NCBI RefSeq assembly: GCF_003046185.1
Contig: NZ_PZZL01000004.1
Location: forward strand, 434,001 to 498,000
Source: Phreatobacter oligotrophus
GTDB taxonomy: Bacteria; Pseudomonadota; Alphaproteobacteria; Rhizobiales; Phreatobacteraceae
Length of the DNA: 64,000 nt
Direction of reading: 5' to 3'
A model generated the notes under the pieces. The model did not search any database and was not told the DNA's origin. It saw only the letters and a program-made list of their open reading frames with translations. The number at the start of each line of letters is the position of its first letter. Position 1 is the stretch's first letter. Position numbers and translations under genes: made by a program. Of this stretch, positions 31,103 to 39,999 are shown piece after piece.

Positions 31103-33100
31103 ATGAGCCAGGACATCCGCAACACATCCCAGCGCGCCGAAGACGCCGAGGACCGCGGCAGCAGCCCGGCGACCGGCCCGACCCTCGGCGACATCGTCGC
31201 CGCCCGCTTCGGCCGGCGCGACCTGATGAAGGGCCTGCTCGGCGTCGGCGCCATCTCGGCGACGCTCGGACCGGCGGCCCTGGCCTCCGGCACCGCCGCG
31301 GCCCAGGGCGCGGCATCCGCCTTTGCCTTCCGCGAGCTCGACTCGACCCCGACCGACCGCGCCGAGGTCGCCGAGGGCTACAATGCCGAGGTGCTGATCC
31401 GCTGGGGCGATGCCGTCCTCGCCGATGCGCCGGCCTTCGCGCCGACCACCCAGACCGCCGCCGCCCAGGCGCGCCAGTTCGGCTATAACAACGACTATCT
31501 CGGCTATTTTCCCGTGCCGGGCGCGGCGAACCCCTCGGCCCACGGCCTGCTCTGCGTCAATCACGAATATACCAACGAGGAGCTGATGTTCCCCGGCCTC
31601 GGCCGCCAGGACGCCGGGGGCCCGCTCGGCCGCGAGAAGGCCTTCGCCGGGATGACGAAGGAGCTCGCCGCGGTCGAGATGATGGCCCATGGCGGCTCGG
31701 TCCTGGAGGTCCGCCGCACGGGCGAGCGCTGGCAGGTGGTCGCCGGCTCGCGCTATGCCCGCCGCATCACCGCCGAGACGCCGATGGAGATCACCGGACC
31801 CGCCGCCGGCCATTCGCGCCTGCAGACGAGCGCTGACCCGACGGGCCGCCGGGTCCTCGGCATGCTCAACAACTGCGCCGGCGGCCGCACGCCCTGGGGC
31901 ACCTGGCTGTCCTGCGAGGAGAACATCAACGGCTACTTCTCCGGCCGCCTCGCCGAGGGCCATGCCGAGACTGCCAACTACCGCCGCATGGGCATTCCCG
32001 GCCGGTGGATGAACTGGGGCGACTACGAGCCCCGCTTCGACCTGTCCAAGGAGCCGAACGAGCCGAACCGCTTCGGCTGGGTGGTCGAGATCGATCCCTT
32101 CGACCCGACGTCGACGCCGAAGAAGCGCACGGCGCTTGGCCGCTTCAAGCACGAGGGCGCCGCCGGCATCACATCCCGGGATGGGCGCTACGTCCTCTAT
32201 TCCGGCGACGACGAACGCTACGACTACGTCTATCGCTTCGTCACCGAGGGCCGCGTCTCCGGCGATCGCGCCCGTGACATGAACCTCCTCGATTCCGGCA
32301 CGCTGTCGGTCGCCCGCTACAATGCCGACGGCACGGGCGACTGGCTGCCGCTGGTCTTCGGCGAGGGGCCCCTCATCCCCGCGAACGGCTTCCACTCGCA
32401 GGCCGACGTGGTGATCGAGGCGCGCCGCGCCTCGGACCTGCTCGGCGCCACCCGCATGGACCGTCCGGAGGATGTCGAGGCCAATCCGCGGACCGACAAG
32501 GTCTATGTCATGCTCACCAACAACAACCGCCGCAAGGCGGACGAGGTGAACCCGGCCAATCCCCGCGCGGACAACCGCTTCGGCCACATCGTCGAGATGC
32601 TGCCCGATGGACGCGACCACGCCGCCCCGCGCTTCACCTGGGACATCCTGGTGCGCTGCGGCGACCCCTCCATCGCGACCGTCGGTTCAACCTTCAACAG
32701 CCGCACGACCAAGGACGGCTGGTTCGGCATGCCCGACAACTGCGCCATCGACGCCGACGGGCGCCTGTGGGTCGCCACCGACGGCAACTTCCCCAACCGC
32801 ACCGGCCGCAACGACGGCGTTTGGGCGATGGAAACGGAGGGCGAGCGTCGCGGCACCTCCAAGCTCTTCTTCAAGTGCCCCTTCGGCGCCGAGCTCTGCG
32901 GGCCAGAGTTCACCCCCGATGGCGAGACCTTCTTCGTGGCGCTCCAGCATCCCGGCGAGACCGACCCGGAAGATCCGAACGCCGCGCCGGCCACCTACGA
33001 GAACCCGGCGACCCGCTGGCCGGACTTCTCGCCCGACATGCCGCCGCGTCCCGCGATCGTCGCCATCACCCGCAAGGGCGGCGGCAAGATCGGCAGCTGA
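31103..33100 (+). CDS. phoX: Tat-exported PhoX-type alkaline phosphatase
   Basis: Periplasmic or secreted phosphatase releasing phosphate from organic esters; characterised PhoX enzymes use Fe(III) and Ca(II). The ATG at 31103 follows AAGGAG. A twin-arginine motif is present unusually far in (FGRRDLMKGLLG, residues 36-47), followed by a hydrophobic stretch and an AAAQGAAS-like cleavage region. DUF839 hallmarks include LLCVNHEYTNEELMFPGLGR (about 151), GGRTPWGTWLSCEENINGYF (about 257), FKHEGAAGI and PDNCAIDADGRLWVATDGNF. Length is 665 residues, normal for the family. Convergent with the next gene. Confidence 0.93.
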   Translation: MSQDIRNTSQRAEDAEDRGSSPATGPTLGDIVAARFGRRDLMKGLLGVGAISATLGPAALASGTAAAQGAASAFAFRELDSTPTDRAEVAEGYNAEVLIRWGDAVLADAPAFAPTTQTAAAQARQFGYNNDYLGYFPVPGAANPSAHGLLCVNHEYTNEELMFPGLGRQDAGGPLGREKAFAGMTKELAAVEMMAHGGSVLEVRRTGERWQVVAGSRYARRITAETPMEITGPAAGHSRLQTSADPTGRRVLGMLNNCAGGRTPWGTWLSCEENINGYFSGRLAEGHAETANYRRMGIPGRWMNWGDYEPRFDLSKEPNEPNRFGWVVEIDPFDPTSTPKKRTALGRFKHEGAAGITSRDGRYVLYSGDDERYDYVYRFVTEGRVSGDRARDMNLLDSGTLSVARYNADGTGDWLPLVFGEGPLIPANGFHSQADVVIEARRASDLLGATRMDRPEDVEANPRTDKVYVMLTNNNRRKADEVNPANPRADNRFGHIVEMLPDGRDHAAPRFTWDILVRCGDPSIATVGSTFNSRTTKDGWFGMPDNCAIDADGRLWVATDGNFPNRTGRNDGVWAMETEGERRGTSKLFFKCPFGAELCGPEFTPDGETFFVALQHPGETDPEDPNAAPATYENPATRWPDFSPDMPPRPAIVAITRKGGGKIGS

Positions 33101-33103
33101 GGA

Positions 33104-33925
33104 TCACGGCGCGAGGTCGAGGAGCATCCGCGTCAGGATGCCCTCGGGATCGCGCATCGTGTCGAGGATGGAGAAATGGTCGGCGCCAGCCGCGGGCACC
33201 AGCGGTCCCGGTGCCCCGGCCCTCTGGCGGCTCGCATGGAAGGCGTGGGAATTCGCCACCAGCGCCGGCAGTTCCCGGTCGCCATAGGTGATGCCGAGAG
33301 GCTTCATCACGGACGGCCGGCGCAGCGGCGACAGGTCCGAGATCTCGTCGGCTGTGAGGCGCAGGTTCTCGTTGAGATAGGTGCCGGCGAGCGGCGCCAG
33401 TTCGAATATCCCTGAGATGGCAAGGCCCGCCGTCACCGCCTCGTGGCTCAGCGCTATGGCCGCGAGATGGCCGCCGGCCGACCAGCCCGCGACGATCAGC
33501 GGCCCGGCAATGCCGTGGCGCGCGCCGTCCGCGGCCAGCAGGTCCAGCGCCGCGCTGCATTCGGCGACGATGCTCGCAAGGCTCGCCTCCGGCGCCAGCG
33601 TGTAGCCGGGCATGGCGACCGACCAGCCATGGGCCATGACGCCCTCGCCGAGGACGGCGAACATCTCGCGGCGGTTCCGCATCCAGTAGCCGCCGTGGAA
33701 ATAGACGAGGCAGGGCGCGCCCGCCTCGCGCGCGGGATAGAGGTCCACCTTCTGCCGCTCCCCCGGACCGAAGGGCACGTCCATGGTCGCGGCAAAGCGC
33801 TCGCGGATGACGGCGGATTCGGCCGTCCAGCGGGTGAAGGTGTCAGACCAGCTCGGCACCGCCTGGCCGTTGTTGTAGGCGGCATCGCGCAGAGCCTGGG
33901 GAACGGGACTGACGTCGATCGGCAT
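33104..33925 (-). CDS. Alpha/beta hydrolase (esterase/arylformamidase-like)
   Basis: Serine hydrolase fold. Motifs are the oxyanion-hole HGGYWMRNRREMF (about 74), the nucleophile elbow GWSAGGHLA (about 135), and an acid/histidine pair towards the C-terminus, with the likely catalytic His in GADHFSILD. The HGGYW pattern occurs in bacterial kynurenine formamidases and related carboxylesterases; no kynurenine genes are nearby. The ATG at 33925 follows GAGGAG at 7 bases. Product 273 residues, cytoplasmic. It abuts phoX tail to tail (3 bp). Confidence 0.85.
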   Translation of the reverse strand: MPIDVSPVPQALRDAAYNNGQAVPSWSDTFTRWTAESAVIRERFAATMDVPFGPGERQKVDLYPAREAGAPCLVYFHGGYWMRNRREMFAVLGEGVMAHGWSVAMPGYTLAPEASLASIVAECSAALDLLAADGARHGIAGPLIVAGWSAGGHLAAIALSHEAVTAGLAISGIFELAPLAGTYLNENLRLTADEISDLSPLRRPSVMKPLGITYGDRELPALVANSHAFHASRQRAGAPGPLVPAAGADHFSILDTMRDPEGILTRMLLDLAP

Positions 33926-34024
33926 GGCAGATCTCCTCGGGGCCATCACTGTGCCATGCTAGTCCCTCAGCACCAGCCTCGCGGGCGCGGGTCATCCCCG
34001 CAGCGCTGCGCTGACGCTATAACG

Positions 34025-34053
34025 AAAAAGCCGGGCGCGAGGCCCGGCTTTTC
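34025..34053 (-). terminator. Terminator of the rplM-rpsI operon
   Basis: AAAAGCCGGGC (34026-34036) pairs perfectly with GCCCGGCTTTT (34042-34052) around a 5-base loop. T-rich sequence follows in both directions, so it could work on both strands. It lies about 30 bp after the rpsI stop. Confidence 0.85.
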
Positions 34054-34081
34054 CTGTGTCTTTCGATCGCTCCGAAACGGA

Positions 34082-34558
34082 TCAGCGCTTCGAGAACTGG
34101 AAGGAGCGGCGAGCCTTGGCCCGGCCGTACTTCTTGCGCTCGACCACGCGGCTGTCGCGGGTGAGGAAGCCTTCCTTCTTCAGGGCGCCGCGCAGCTCCG
34201 GCTCGTAGTAGGTGAGCGCCTTGGAGATGCCATGGCGCACCGCGCCGGCCTGGCCGGAGAGGCCGCCGCCGGCCACCGTGACGACGATGTCGTACTGGGT
34301 GTCACGGCCGACGAGCACCAGCGGCTGCTTCAGCAGCATGCGCAGCACCGGGCGGGCGAAATAGACGTCGAGGGCACGATCGTTGACCGTGATCTTGCCC
34401 GAGCCGGGCTTCACCCAGACGCGGGCGACCGCGTCCTTGCGCTTGCCGGTGGCATAGGCGCGGCCCTGCTTGTCGAGCTTCTGGACGTGACGCGGGGCTT
34501 CCGAGCCACCGGTCTTCAGGGCGCTGAGGCCCTCGAGGGACGAAACGGTCTCAGCCAT
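34082..34558 (-). CDS. rpsI: 30S ribosomal protein S9
   Basis: Small-subunit protein whose C-terminal tail reaches the P-site tRNA. The 158 residues include [20 protein letters not shown] (about 31-50), [19 protein letters not shown] and the standard ending [13 protein letters not shown]. The N-terminal 30 residues are a typical alphaproteobacterial extension. It starts 2 bp after rplM. Confidence 0.98.
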   Translation of the reverse strand: MAETVSSLEGLSALKTGGSEAPRHVQKLDKQGRAYATGKRKDAVARVWVKPGSGKITVNDRALDVYFARPVLRMLLKQPLVLVGRDTQYDIVVTVAGGGLSGQAGAVRHGISKALTYYEPELRGALKKEGFLTRDSRVVERKKYGRAKARRSFQFSKR

Positions 34559-34560
34559 TG

Positions 34561-35022
34561 TCAGGCCCTCACGTTCTTCGAGTTCATCGCGCCGACATCG
34601 AGGGCGACGGGCGTCTGGGCCTCGTGCGGGTGCTTGTCACCGCCATAGACGCGCAGGTTCGACATCTGCTTGCGGCCGAGCGGACCGCGCGGGATCATGC
34701 GCTCCACGGCCTTCTCGACGATGCGCTCCGGGAAACGGCCGTCGCGGATGGTCTTGGCCATGCGCTCCTTGATGCCGCCCGGATAGCCGGTGTGATGGTA
34801 GTAGGCCTTCTGGTCCCACTTGCGGCCGGTGAAAACCACCTTGTCCGCATTGATGACGATGACATTGTCGCCGCAATCGACATGGGGGGTGTAGGTGGCC
34901 TTGTGCTTGCCGCGCAGGCGCATCGCCACGATCGTCGCAAGGCGGCCCACAACCAGGCCCTTCGCGTCGATCAGAACCCACTTCTTGTCGACCTCGGCGG
35001 GCTTCGCCACATAGGTCTTCAT
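34561..35022 (-). CDS. rplM: 50S ribosomal protein L13
   Basis: Early-assembling large-subunit protein. The ATG at 35022 gives [20 protein letters not shown], the family start; 153 residues. Motifs are [40 protein letters not shown] and [20 protein letters not shown]. It forms the usual two-gene operon with rpsI and has a good promoter 66 bp upstream. Confidence 0.98.
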   Translation of the reverse strand: MKTYVAKPAEVDKKWVLIDAKGLVVGRLATIVAMRLRGKHKATYTPHVDCGDNVIVINADKVVFTGRKWDQKAYYHHTGYPGGIKERMAKTIRDGRFPERIVEKAVERMIPRGPLGRKQMSNLRVYGGDKHPHEAQTPVALDVGAMNSKNVRA

Positions 35023-35088
35023 GATCGTGTCTTCCGGAAAAGAGAAATCGGAAGCGGCGAGCGGCAGGCCGTTCGACGCGTCGGCAGG

Positions 35089-35117
35089 GCTATAGAAGAG
35101 CGCCCCGCCGCCGTCAA
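35089..35117 (-). promoter_or_regulatory. Sigma-70 promoter of rplM-rpsI
   Basis: On the minus strand TTGACG (35112-35117) and TATAGC (35089-35094) are separated by exactly 17 bp; both match the consensus well. The leader would be about 60 nt, with no obvious autoregulatory structure. Confidence 0.7.
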
Positions 35118-35159
35118 TGTCATGATGCCACAAAAACAGTCTAAAAATCAGGGGCTTAT

Positions 35160-35187
35160 AAAATAGGTATTTTGATACCTGTATTTT
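35160..35187 (-). terminator. AT-rich terminator of the glutathione transferase gene
   Basis: AGGTAT (35165-35170) pairs with ATACCT (35175-35180), with flanking A-rich and T-rich tracts extending the pairing; ATTTTAT follows on the minus strand. It lies 45 bp past the GST stop in an unusually AT-rich patch. Confidence 0.6.
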
Positions 35188-35225
35188 CGCCGCTGTTTTT
35201 CAATCACTTGGGCGTCGCGCGCACC

Positions 35226-35930
35226 TCACGGCCGCTTCGGGATCTCCAGGCCGCGCTGCACCGCCGGACGGGCAAGGCAGCGCTCCAGCCAGGCCGGCAC
35301 CGCCTTGAGCTCGCCATAGGCGACGAGATCGCCCGCGCCGTAGAAGCCGACGAGGTTGCGCACCCAGCCCAGCAGCGACATGTCGGCGATCGTGTAGTCA
35401 TCGCCCATGATGAAGGCGCGGTCGGCAAGGCGCGTCTCCAGCACGCGGATGAGGCGGTGGGATTCGGCGCGGTAGCGCTCCAGCGGCCGCTTGTCCTCCC
35501 ATTCGCGGCCCGCGAATTTGTGGAAGAAGCCGAGCTGGCCGAACATCGGGCCGACCGCCGCCATCTGGAAGAAGACCCACTGGATGGTCTCGATACGGGC
35601 GACCGGATCGGCGGGCAGGAACTTCCCCGTCTTCTCGGCGAGGTAGAGGAGGATCGCGCCGCTCTCGAACAGCCCGATCGGCTTGCCGCCGGGCCCGTTG
35701 GGATCGATGATCGCGGGGATTTTGCCGTTGGGGTTGAGCGACAGGAATTCCGGCCCCCAGGTCTCGTTCTGGCCGATATTGATCGTGTGCGGCTCGTAAG
35801 CGAGCCCGGTCTCCTCCAGCATGATCGACACTTTCACGCCGTTCGGAGTGGGGAGCGAATAGAGCTGGATGCGGTCGGGATGGGCCGCCGGCCAGCGGCG
35901 GGTGATGGGGAAGGCGGACAGATCGGACAT
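35226..35930 (-). CDS. Glutathione S-transferase family protein (Nu/YfcG-like)
   Basis: Two-domain GST. The N-terminal thioredoxin-like domain runs IQLYSLPTPNGVKVSIMLEE (about 21) through LNPNGKIPAIIDPNG (about 65-80) and the conserved GSH-binding ESGAILLYLAEKTG. The C-terminal helical domain shows the motif SIADMSLLGW-like YTIADMSLLGW. The TPNG motif replacing a catalytic Ser/Cys is typical of the YfcG/YghU disulfide-bond reductase type. The ATG at 35930 follows GGAG. Length 234 residues; monocistronic. Confidence 0.9.
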   Translation of the reverse strand: MSDLSAFPITRRWPAAHPDRIQLYSLPTPNGVKVSIMLEETGLAYEPHTINIGQNETWGPEFLSLNPNGKIPAIIDPNGPGGKPIGLFESGAILLYLAEKTGKFLPADPVARIETIQWVFFQMAAVGPMFGQLGFFHKFAGREWEDKRPLERYRAESHRLIRVLETRLADRAFIMGDDYTIADMSLLGWVRNLVGFYGAGDLVAYGELKAVPAWLERCLARPAVQRGLEIPKRP

Positions 35931-36155
35931 GAGGGCTCCTCGGCGCCGTCAACGTGACGGCTCGCCACAGATGGGCGGTGAACCTCGCCGATCAACCGCG
36001 TCCTGCCAAGCGGCCCGTGACGCTCCCGGCGATGTGATGGCGCGCCGATCGGCCGCTCGGCCCAGTTGAGCCCTTGCGCAGGCCGGCGCAGGCTGACCGT
36101 CAGAGCCGGGCAAACCGGCCGATCGTCCCGAGGAAACGCCCCAAGGATGCCACCA

Positions 36156-37736
36156 ATGCCCATGGTGACCCCGCCCACCGGCCATGTCGGCCCCTTTGCC
36201 GGCCTCGATGTGCCCTGGCTCCTCGCCATGCGGGCCGAACGGCGGGGAGACCACCCCTTCATCGTCTGGACCCCGTTCGAGCGGCCGGCTGTCACCCTCA
36301 CCTACCGGGCCTTCCACGGCCGCGTCGGGGCGCTGGCCGCCGGCCTCGCCCGCCGCGGGATCAAGCCGGGTGAGTTCGTGCTGATCCACCTCGACAATTG
36401 CCTGGAGGCGCTGCTCGCCTGGTATGCCTGCGTCGAGTTGGGCGCCATCGCGGTCACCACCAACACCCGTTCCGCCGGGCCGGAGATCGCCTATTTCGCG
36501 GAGCATTGCGGGGCGGTCGCCGCCATCACCCAGCCGGCCTATGCCGATAGCGTCGCCGCCAACTGCCAGGCCCTGCGTTGGCTCGCGGTGACCGACAATG
36601 ACAGCGGCGAGCCGGCCCTGGGCGCCCGGGTCCCGGAGAAGGCCGAGCGCTTCGACGCCCTCTTCGCCGACGCGGCAGACCGGCCGGTGCGCCCGCGCGA
36701 TCCCCTCTGGCCCTGCTCGGTCCAGTACACGTCCGGCACGACGGCGCGGCCGAAGGCGGTGCTCTGGACCCATGCCAACGCGCTCTGGGGCGCCAAGGTC
36801 AACGCGGCCCACGAGGACCTGAGGCCGGAGGACGTGCACCTCGTCCACCTGCCGCTCTTCCACACCAATGCGCTGGCCTATTCCGTTCTGGCGAGCCTCT
36901 GGGTGGGAGCGACAGCCGTCATCATGCCGCGCTTCTCGGCGAGCCGCTTCTGGGCGATTGCCGCCGAGCACCGCTGCACCTGGACCTCCGTCGTGCCCTT
37001 CTGCACCCGCGCCCTGATGGAGCGCGACATCCCGAAGAGCCACACGTTCCGGCTCTGGGGCAGCGCCGTCTGCGAGCCGCCGACCGACGCCATCTTCGGC
37101 GTGAAGACCATCGGCTGGTGGGGCATGACCGAGACCATCACCCACGGCATCATCGGCGAGGTCACCCAGCCGAACATCCCCATGGCCATCGGCCGCGCCG
37201 CGCCGGAATACGAGATCCGCGTACTGGACGACGACGGCCGCGCCACCCAGGTCGGCGGCACGGGCCACCTGCGCATCCGCGGCATTCCCGGCCTGACGCT
37301 CTTCAAGGAATATCTCTTCAACGCCAAGGCCATGGCCGAGAGTTTTGATTCAGACGGTTATTTCATCACCGGCGACCGGGTGAAGCTGCTGGAGAACGGC
37401 TTCATCCGCTTCGGCGACCGCGACAAGGACATGCTGAAGGTCGGCGGCGAGAATGTCGCGGCCTCCGAGATCGAGCAGGTCATCGTGCAGGTCCAGGGCG
37501 TCCGCGAGGTGGCGGTGGTGGCGAAGAAGCACCCGATGCTGGACGAGGTGCCCGTCGTCTTCGTCATTCCGCAGGCGGATGCCGCGCCCGACCTTCCCGA
37601 CCGCATCATCACCGCCTGCCGGTCAGCCCTCGCCGACTTCAAGGTGCCGCGCGAGGTGCATCTGGTGGACGACATGCCGCGCTCGACGCTGGAGAAGATT
37701 GCCAAGGCGGAGCTGAGGAAGCGGCTCGAGGCGTGA
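36156..37736 (+). CDS. AMP-forming acyl-CoA synthetase / ligase
   Basis: ANL-superfamily enzyme that activates a carboxylic acid to its CoA thioester. Motifs: P-loop YTSGTTARPKAVLWTHANAL (about 187), WWGMTETITHG (A5), TGDRVKLLENGFIRFGDRDK (A7-A8) and LKVGGENVAASEIE. The A10 catalytic lysine lies near the C-terminus in LEKIAKAELRK. Starts at 36147, 36156 and 36162 are all possible; 36156 has AAGGA at 8 bases. Product about 526 residues, cytosolic. The sequence resembles CaiC/crotonobetaine-type ligases, but the substrate cannot be told. A thioesterase and enoyl-CoA hydratase lie next to it. Confidence 0.9.
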   Translation: MPMVTPPTGHVGPFAGLDVPWLLAMRAERRGDHPFIVWTPFERPAVTLTYRAFHGRVGALAAGLARRGIKPGEFVLIHLDNCLEALLAWYACVELGAIAVTTNTRSAGPEIAYFAEHCGAVAAITQPAYADSVAANCQALRWLAVTDNDSGEPALGARVPEKAERFDALFADAADRPVRPRDPLWPCSVQYTSGTTARPKAVLWTHANALWGAKVNAAHEDLRPEDVHLVHLPLFHTNALAYSVLASLWVGATAVIMPRFSASRFWAIAAEHRCTWTSVVPFCTRALMERDIPKSHTFRLWGSAVCEPPTDAIFGVKTIGWWGMTETITHGIIGEVTQPNIPMAIGRAAPEYEIRVLDDDGRATQVGGTGHLRIRGIPGLTLFKEYLFNAKAMAESFDSDGYFITGDRVKLLENGFIRFGDRDKDMLKVGGENVAASEIEQVIVQVQGVREVAVVAKKHPMLDEVPVVFVIPQADAAPDLPDRIITACRSALADFKVPREVHLVDDMPRSTLEKIAKAELRKRLEA

Positions 37737-37760
37737 GGCCGGCTGGTTCGTCGTCCGTCA

Positions 37761-37914
37761 ATGCCCCACCCGCACCCTCCCCGCGCTCCGCGCAGGGAGG
37801 GGACTTCGACGTCCTGCCAAACGGCCACGGTTGTGCCTGGCCCAACCGAGACGCGACTGGCGCGAGGTCATGGTCCCCCTCCCCGCGTCAGCGGGGAGGG
37901 TAAGGGTGGGGCAT
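37761..37914. repeat. Inverted-repeat element (GGGGAGGG type) between convergent genes
   Basis: The arm at 37761-37784 (starting ATGCCCCACCC, ending CTCCCCGC) is repeated inverted at 37891-37914 with 22 of 24 bases matching. Each arm is itself flanked by a short GCGGGGAGGG hairpin. It fills the gap between the acyl-CoA synthetase and thioesterase gene ends, so it may work as a bidirectional terminator. Confidence 0.7.
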
Positions 37915-37935
37915 CGGACTCACTGCGCCCGCCGC

Positions 37936-38379
37936 TCACCGCTCCGGCGGGATCGAATAGGTGCCGGTGGCATGGGCGACGAGATCGTCCCCCTCGCGCT
38001 CCGACCAGATCGCGACCTCGCCCACGGCCAGCCGCTTGCCGAGCTTGATCAGCCGGCATTCGGCGACGAGGTCGCGCTGCGCGGGTTTCTTCAGGAAGTT
38101 GATGTTGAGGTTGGTCGTGACCGCGAGCGCGACCGGCCCGATCGAGGCAAGGATCGCCACATAGAGCCCGGTATCGGCCAGCGTCATCATGGTCGGTCCC
38201 GAGATCGTGCCGCCCGGACGCAACTGGCGGGGATCGTACCGGCAGCGCATCCGCGCGAATTTCGGCCCCACCGCTTCGACCATGAAGGTCTTGCCCGGCC
38301 CGAAGACCTGCGGGAACTCGGTGGCGAGAAAGGCCTCCATCTCGGTCACGGTCATGCGGGCGGCGGCGTGGCTGGACAT
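37936..38379 (-). CDS. PaaI-type hotdog thioesterase
   Basis: Single hotdog-domain acyl-CoA thioesterase of 147 residues. The start MSSHAAARMTVTEMEAFLAT at 38379 fits the family length; the frame upstream is arginine/glycine-rich non-coding sequence. The core motif GGTISGPTMMTLADTGLYVA (about 66-85) has the Asp of the PaaI catalytic helix, and NLNINFLKKPAQRDL follows. Probably a cytosolic tetramer hydrolysing medium or aryl acyl-CoAs. Divergent from the enoyl-CoA hydratase gene. Confidence 0.88.
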   Translation of the reverse strand: MSSHAAARMTVTEMEAFLATEFPQVFGPGKTFMVEAVGPKFARMRCRYDPRQLRPGGTISGPTMMTLADTGLYVAILASIGPVALAVTTNLNINFLKKPAQRDLVAECRLIKLGKRLAVGEVAIWSEREGDDLVAHATGTYSIPPER

Positions 38380-38487
38380 GGCGGGCTGAAGCGCTTCCGG
38401 GGGACGGACCGCCCTTCGGCGGCCTTGCGGGTGCGACGATAGCGGGCCAAGGTCGCGCCCGCTCCTCTTGCAAAAGGCGGATGCCGC

Positions 38488-39312
38488 TTGTCTGACGCTC
38501 CCTCGCCCGCCCCCACCATCGCCGCGCCGATCCTCCGTCGCGCGGATGCGAACGGCATCGCCACGCTGACCCTCGATGACCCGTCGAGCCGCAACGCCCT
38601 GTCCGAGCGGATGCTGGCGAGCCTCTCCGACACCCTCGCCGCCATCGCCGCGGACCGCAGCATCCGCGCCGTCGTGCTCACCGCTGTCGGCCCCTGCTTC
38701 TCTTCCGGCCATCACCTCAAGGAGATGAGCGCCCGAAGAGCCGATCCCGACCGGGGCCGCGCCTATTTCGCCGACATCCTCGGCCGCTGCTCCGCCATGA
38801 TGCAGCAGATCGTCGCCCTGCCGCAGCCCGTCATCGCCGCGGTCCAGGGCCTTGCCACCGCTGCCGGCTGCCAGCTCGTCGCCACCTGCGACCTCGCCGT
38901 CGCCTCATCCGAGGCGCGGTTCTGCACGCCCGGCGTCCATATCGGCCTGTTCTGCTCGACGCCGATGGTGGCGCTGTCGCGCAACCTCAGCCGCAAGCAT
39001 GCCATGGAGATGCTGCTGCTGGGCGACGCCATCCCCGCCGACGAGGCTTTCCGCATGGGCCTCGTCAACCGCGTCGTGCCGGCCGGCACCGAGCTTGCCG
39101 AGGCGACGGCGCTGGCCGCCCGCATCGCCGCCAAGTCGACGCTGACGGTGAAGGTCGGCAAGCGCGCCTTCTCCGAGCAGCTGGAAATGGGCCTTTCCGA
39201 CGCCTATGCGCATGCCAGCGCCGTGATGGTTGAGAACATGCTCGCCCGCGACGCCGAGGAGGGCATTGCCGCCACCCTCGAGAAGCGCCAGCCGCGATGG
39301 GAAGACCGGTGA
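38488..39312 (+). CDS. Enoyl-CoA hydratase/isomerase family protein
   Basis: Crotonase-fold protein of 274 residues. The substrate-binding/oxyanion motifs are present: SSGHHLKEMS (about 71-80, first oxyanion glycine region) and AAVQGLATAAGCQLVATCDL (about 113-132). The catalytic Glu of ECHs in the GxxxE position reads ATAAGCQ, so one of the two glutamates is missing, which is common in hydratase-like paralogues. The start is TTG (38488) with AAGGCGG upstream; an ATG 7 bp earlier is in another frame and ends at once. It overlaps or couples with the next gene. Confidence 0.88.
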   Translation: MSDAPSPAPTIAAPILRRADANGIATLTLDDPSSRNALSERMLASLSDTLAAIAADRSIRAVVLTAVGPCFSSGHHLKEMSARRADPDRGRAYFADILGRCSAMMQQIVALPQPVIAAVQGLATAAGCQLVATCDLAVASSEARFCTPGVHIGLFCSTPMVALSRNLSRKHAMEMLLLGDAIPADEAFRMGLVNRVVPAGTELAEATALAARIAAKSTLTVKVGKRAFSEQLEMGLSDAYAHASAVMVENMLARDAEEGIAATLEKRQPRWEDR

Positions 39313-39848
39313 ACCACGACAGCTATTCCGACGCCACGATCCGCACCATCCTGTCGGACGTGAAGATCATCGCCATGGTCGGCGCCTCCGCCAATGCGGT
39401 GCGCCCCTCCTATTTCGTGCTGAAATACCTTCTCGACCGCGGCTACCGCGTCCACCCCGTCAATCCCGGCCTTGCCGGCCAGGAGATCCTCGGCTGCCGC
39501 GTGTACGCGAACCTCGCCGACATCCCCGAGCCCGTGGACATGGTCGACATCTTCCGCAATGCCGAGGCCGCCGCGGCCATCGTCGAGGAGGCCATCGCCC
39601 TCCCGCAGCGCCCGAAGGTCATCTGGATGCAGCTCGGCGTGCGCAACGATGCTGCCGCGGCCCGCGCGGAGGAGGCCGGCATGACCGTGGTGATGAACCG
39701 CTGCCCCAAGATCGAGCTCGGGCGTCTGTCCTCCGAGATCGCCTGGATGGGGGTCAATTCCCGCACCATCTCGGCGAAGCGCGCCCCGCAGCTGAAGGCC
39801 GGCAAGTTCCAGAAGCTCGGGCTCCGGACCACCTTCCAGCGCGACTGA
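39297..39848 (+). CDS. CoA-binding domain protein (YccU-like)
   Basis: Rossmann-type CoA_2 domain protein of 183 residues: KIIAMVGASANAVRPSYFVL (about 23-42) and YRVHPVNPGLAGQEILGCRV, then WMQLGVRNDAAAARAEEAGM and VMNRCPKIEL. The cysteine in the last motif is conserved in the family. Members bind CoA; the cellular role is not established. An alternative start is the GTG at 39309, which overlaps the upstream stop as GTGA. It is located between the enoyl-CoA hydratase and the sulfhydrylase gene, a recurrent neighbourhood in Rhizobiales. Confidence 0.88.
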   Translation: MGRPVNHDSYSDATIRTILSDVKIIAMVGASANAVRPSYFVLKYLLDRGYRVHPVNPGLAGQEILGCRVYANLADIPEPVDMVDIFRNAEAAAAIVEEAIALPQRPKVIWMQLGVRNDAAAARAEEAGMTVVMNRCPKIELGRLSSEIAWMGVNSRTISAKRAPQLKAGKFQKLGLRTTFQRD

Positions 39849-39923
39849 AGCGGGCTGACGCGGCGCGCGGCGCCGACGGAACAGGGCCGCTGTCACGGCC
39901 CCGAAATAGAAAATCCTGTTTCA

Positions 39924-39952
39924 TTGACCCGTCAGATGGCGGCGCGATAGAC
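39924..39952 (+). promoter_or_regulatory. Putative promoter of metY
   Basis: TTGACC (39924-39929) is followed 16-17 bp later by GATAGAC (39946-39952). A short hairpin CCGGC/GCCGG (39970-39984) sits directly before the GGAGG ribosome-binding site. No known SAM riboswitch pattern fits. Confidence 0.4.
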
Positions 39953-39999
39953 AGAAATTCTACGAAATGCCGGCGAATGGCCGGTCAGGAGGAAACATC

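Noticed and set aside
39849-39999. SAM-II riboswitch upstream of metY
   Set aside because: Alphaproteobacterial methionine genes often have one, but the conserved core words and pseudoknot pairing could not be found here.
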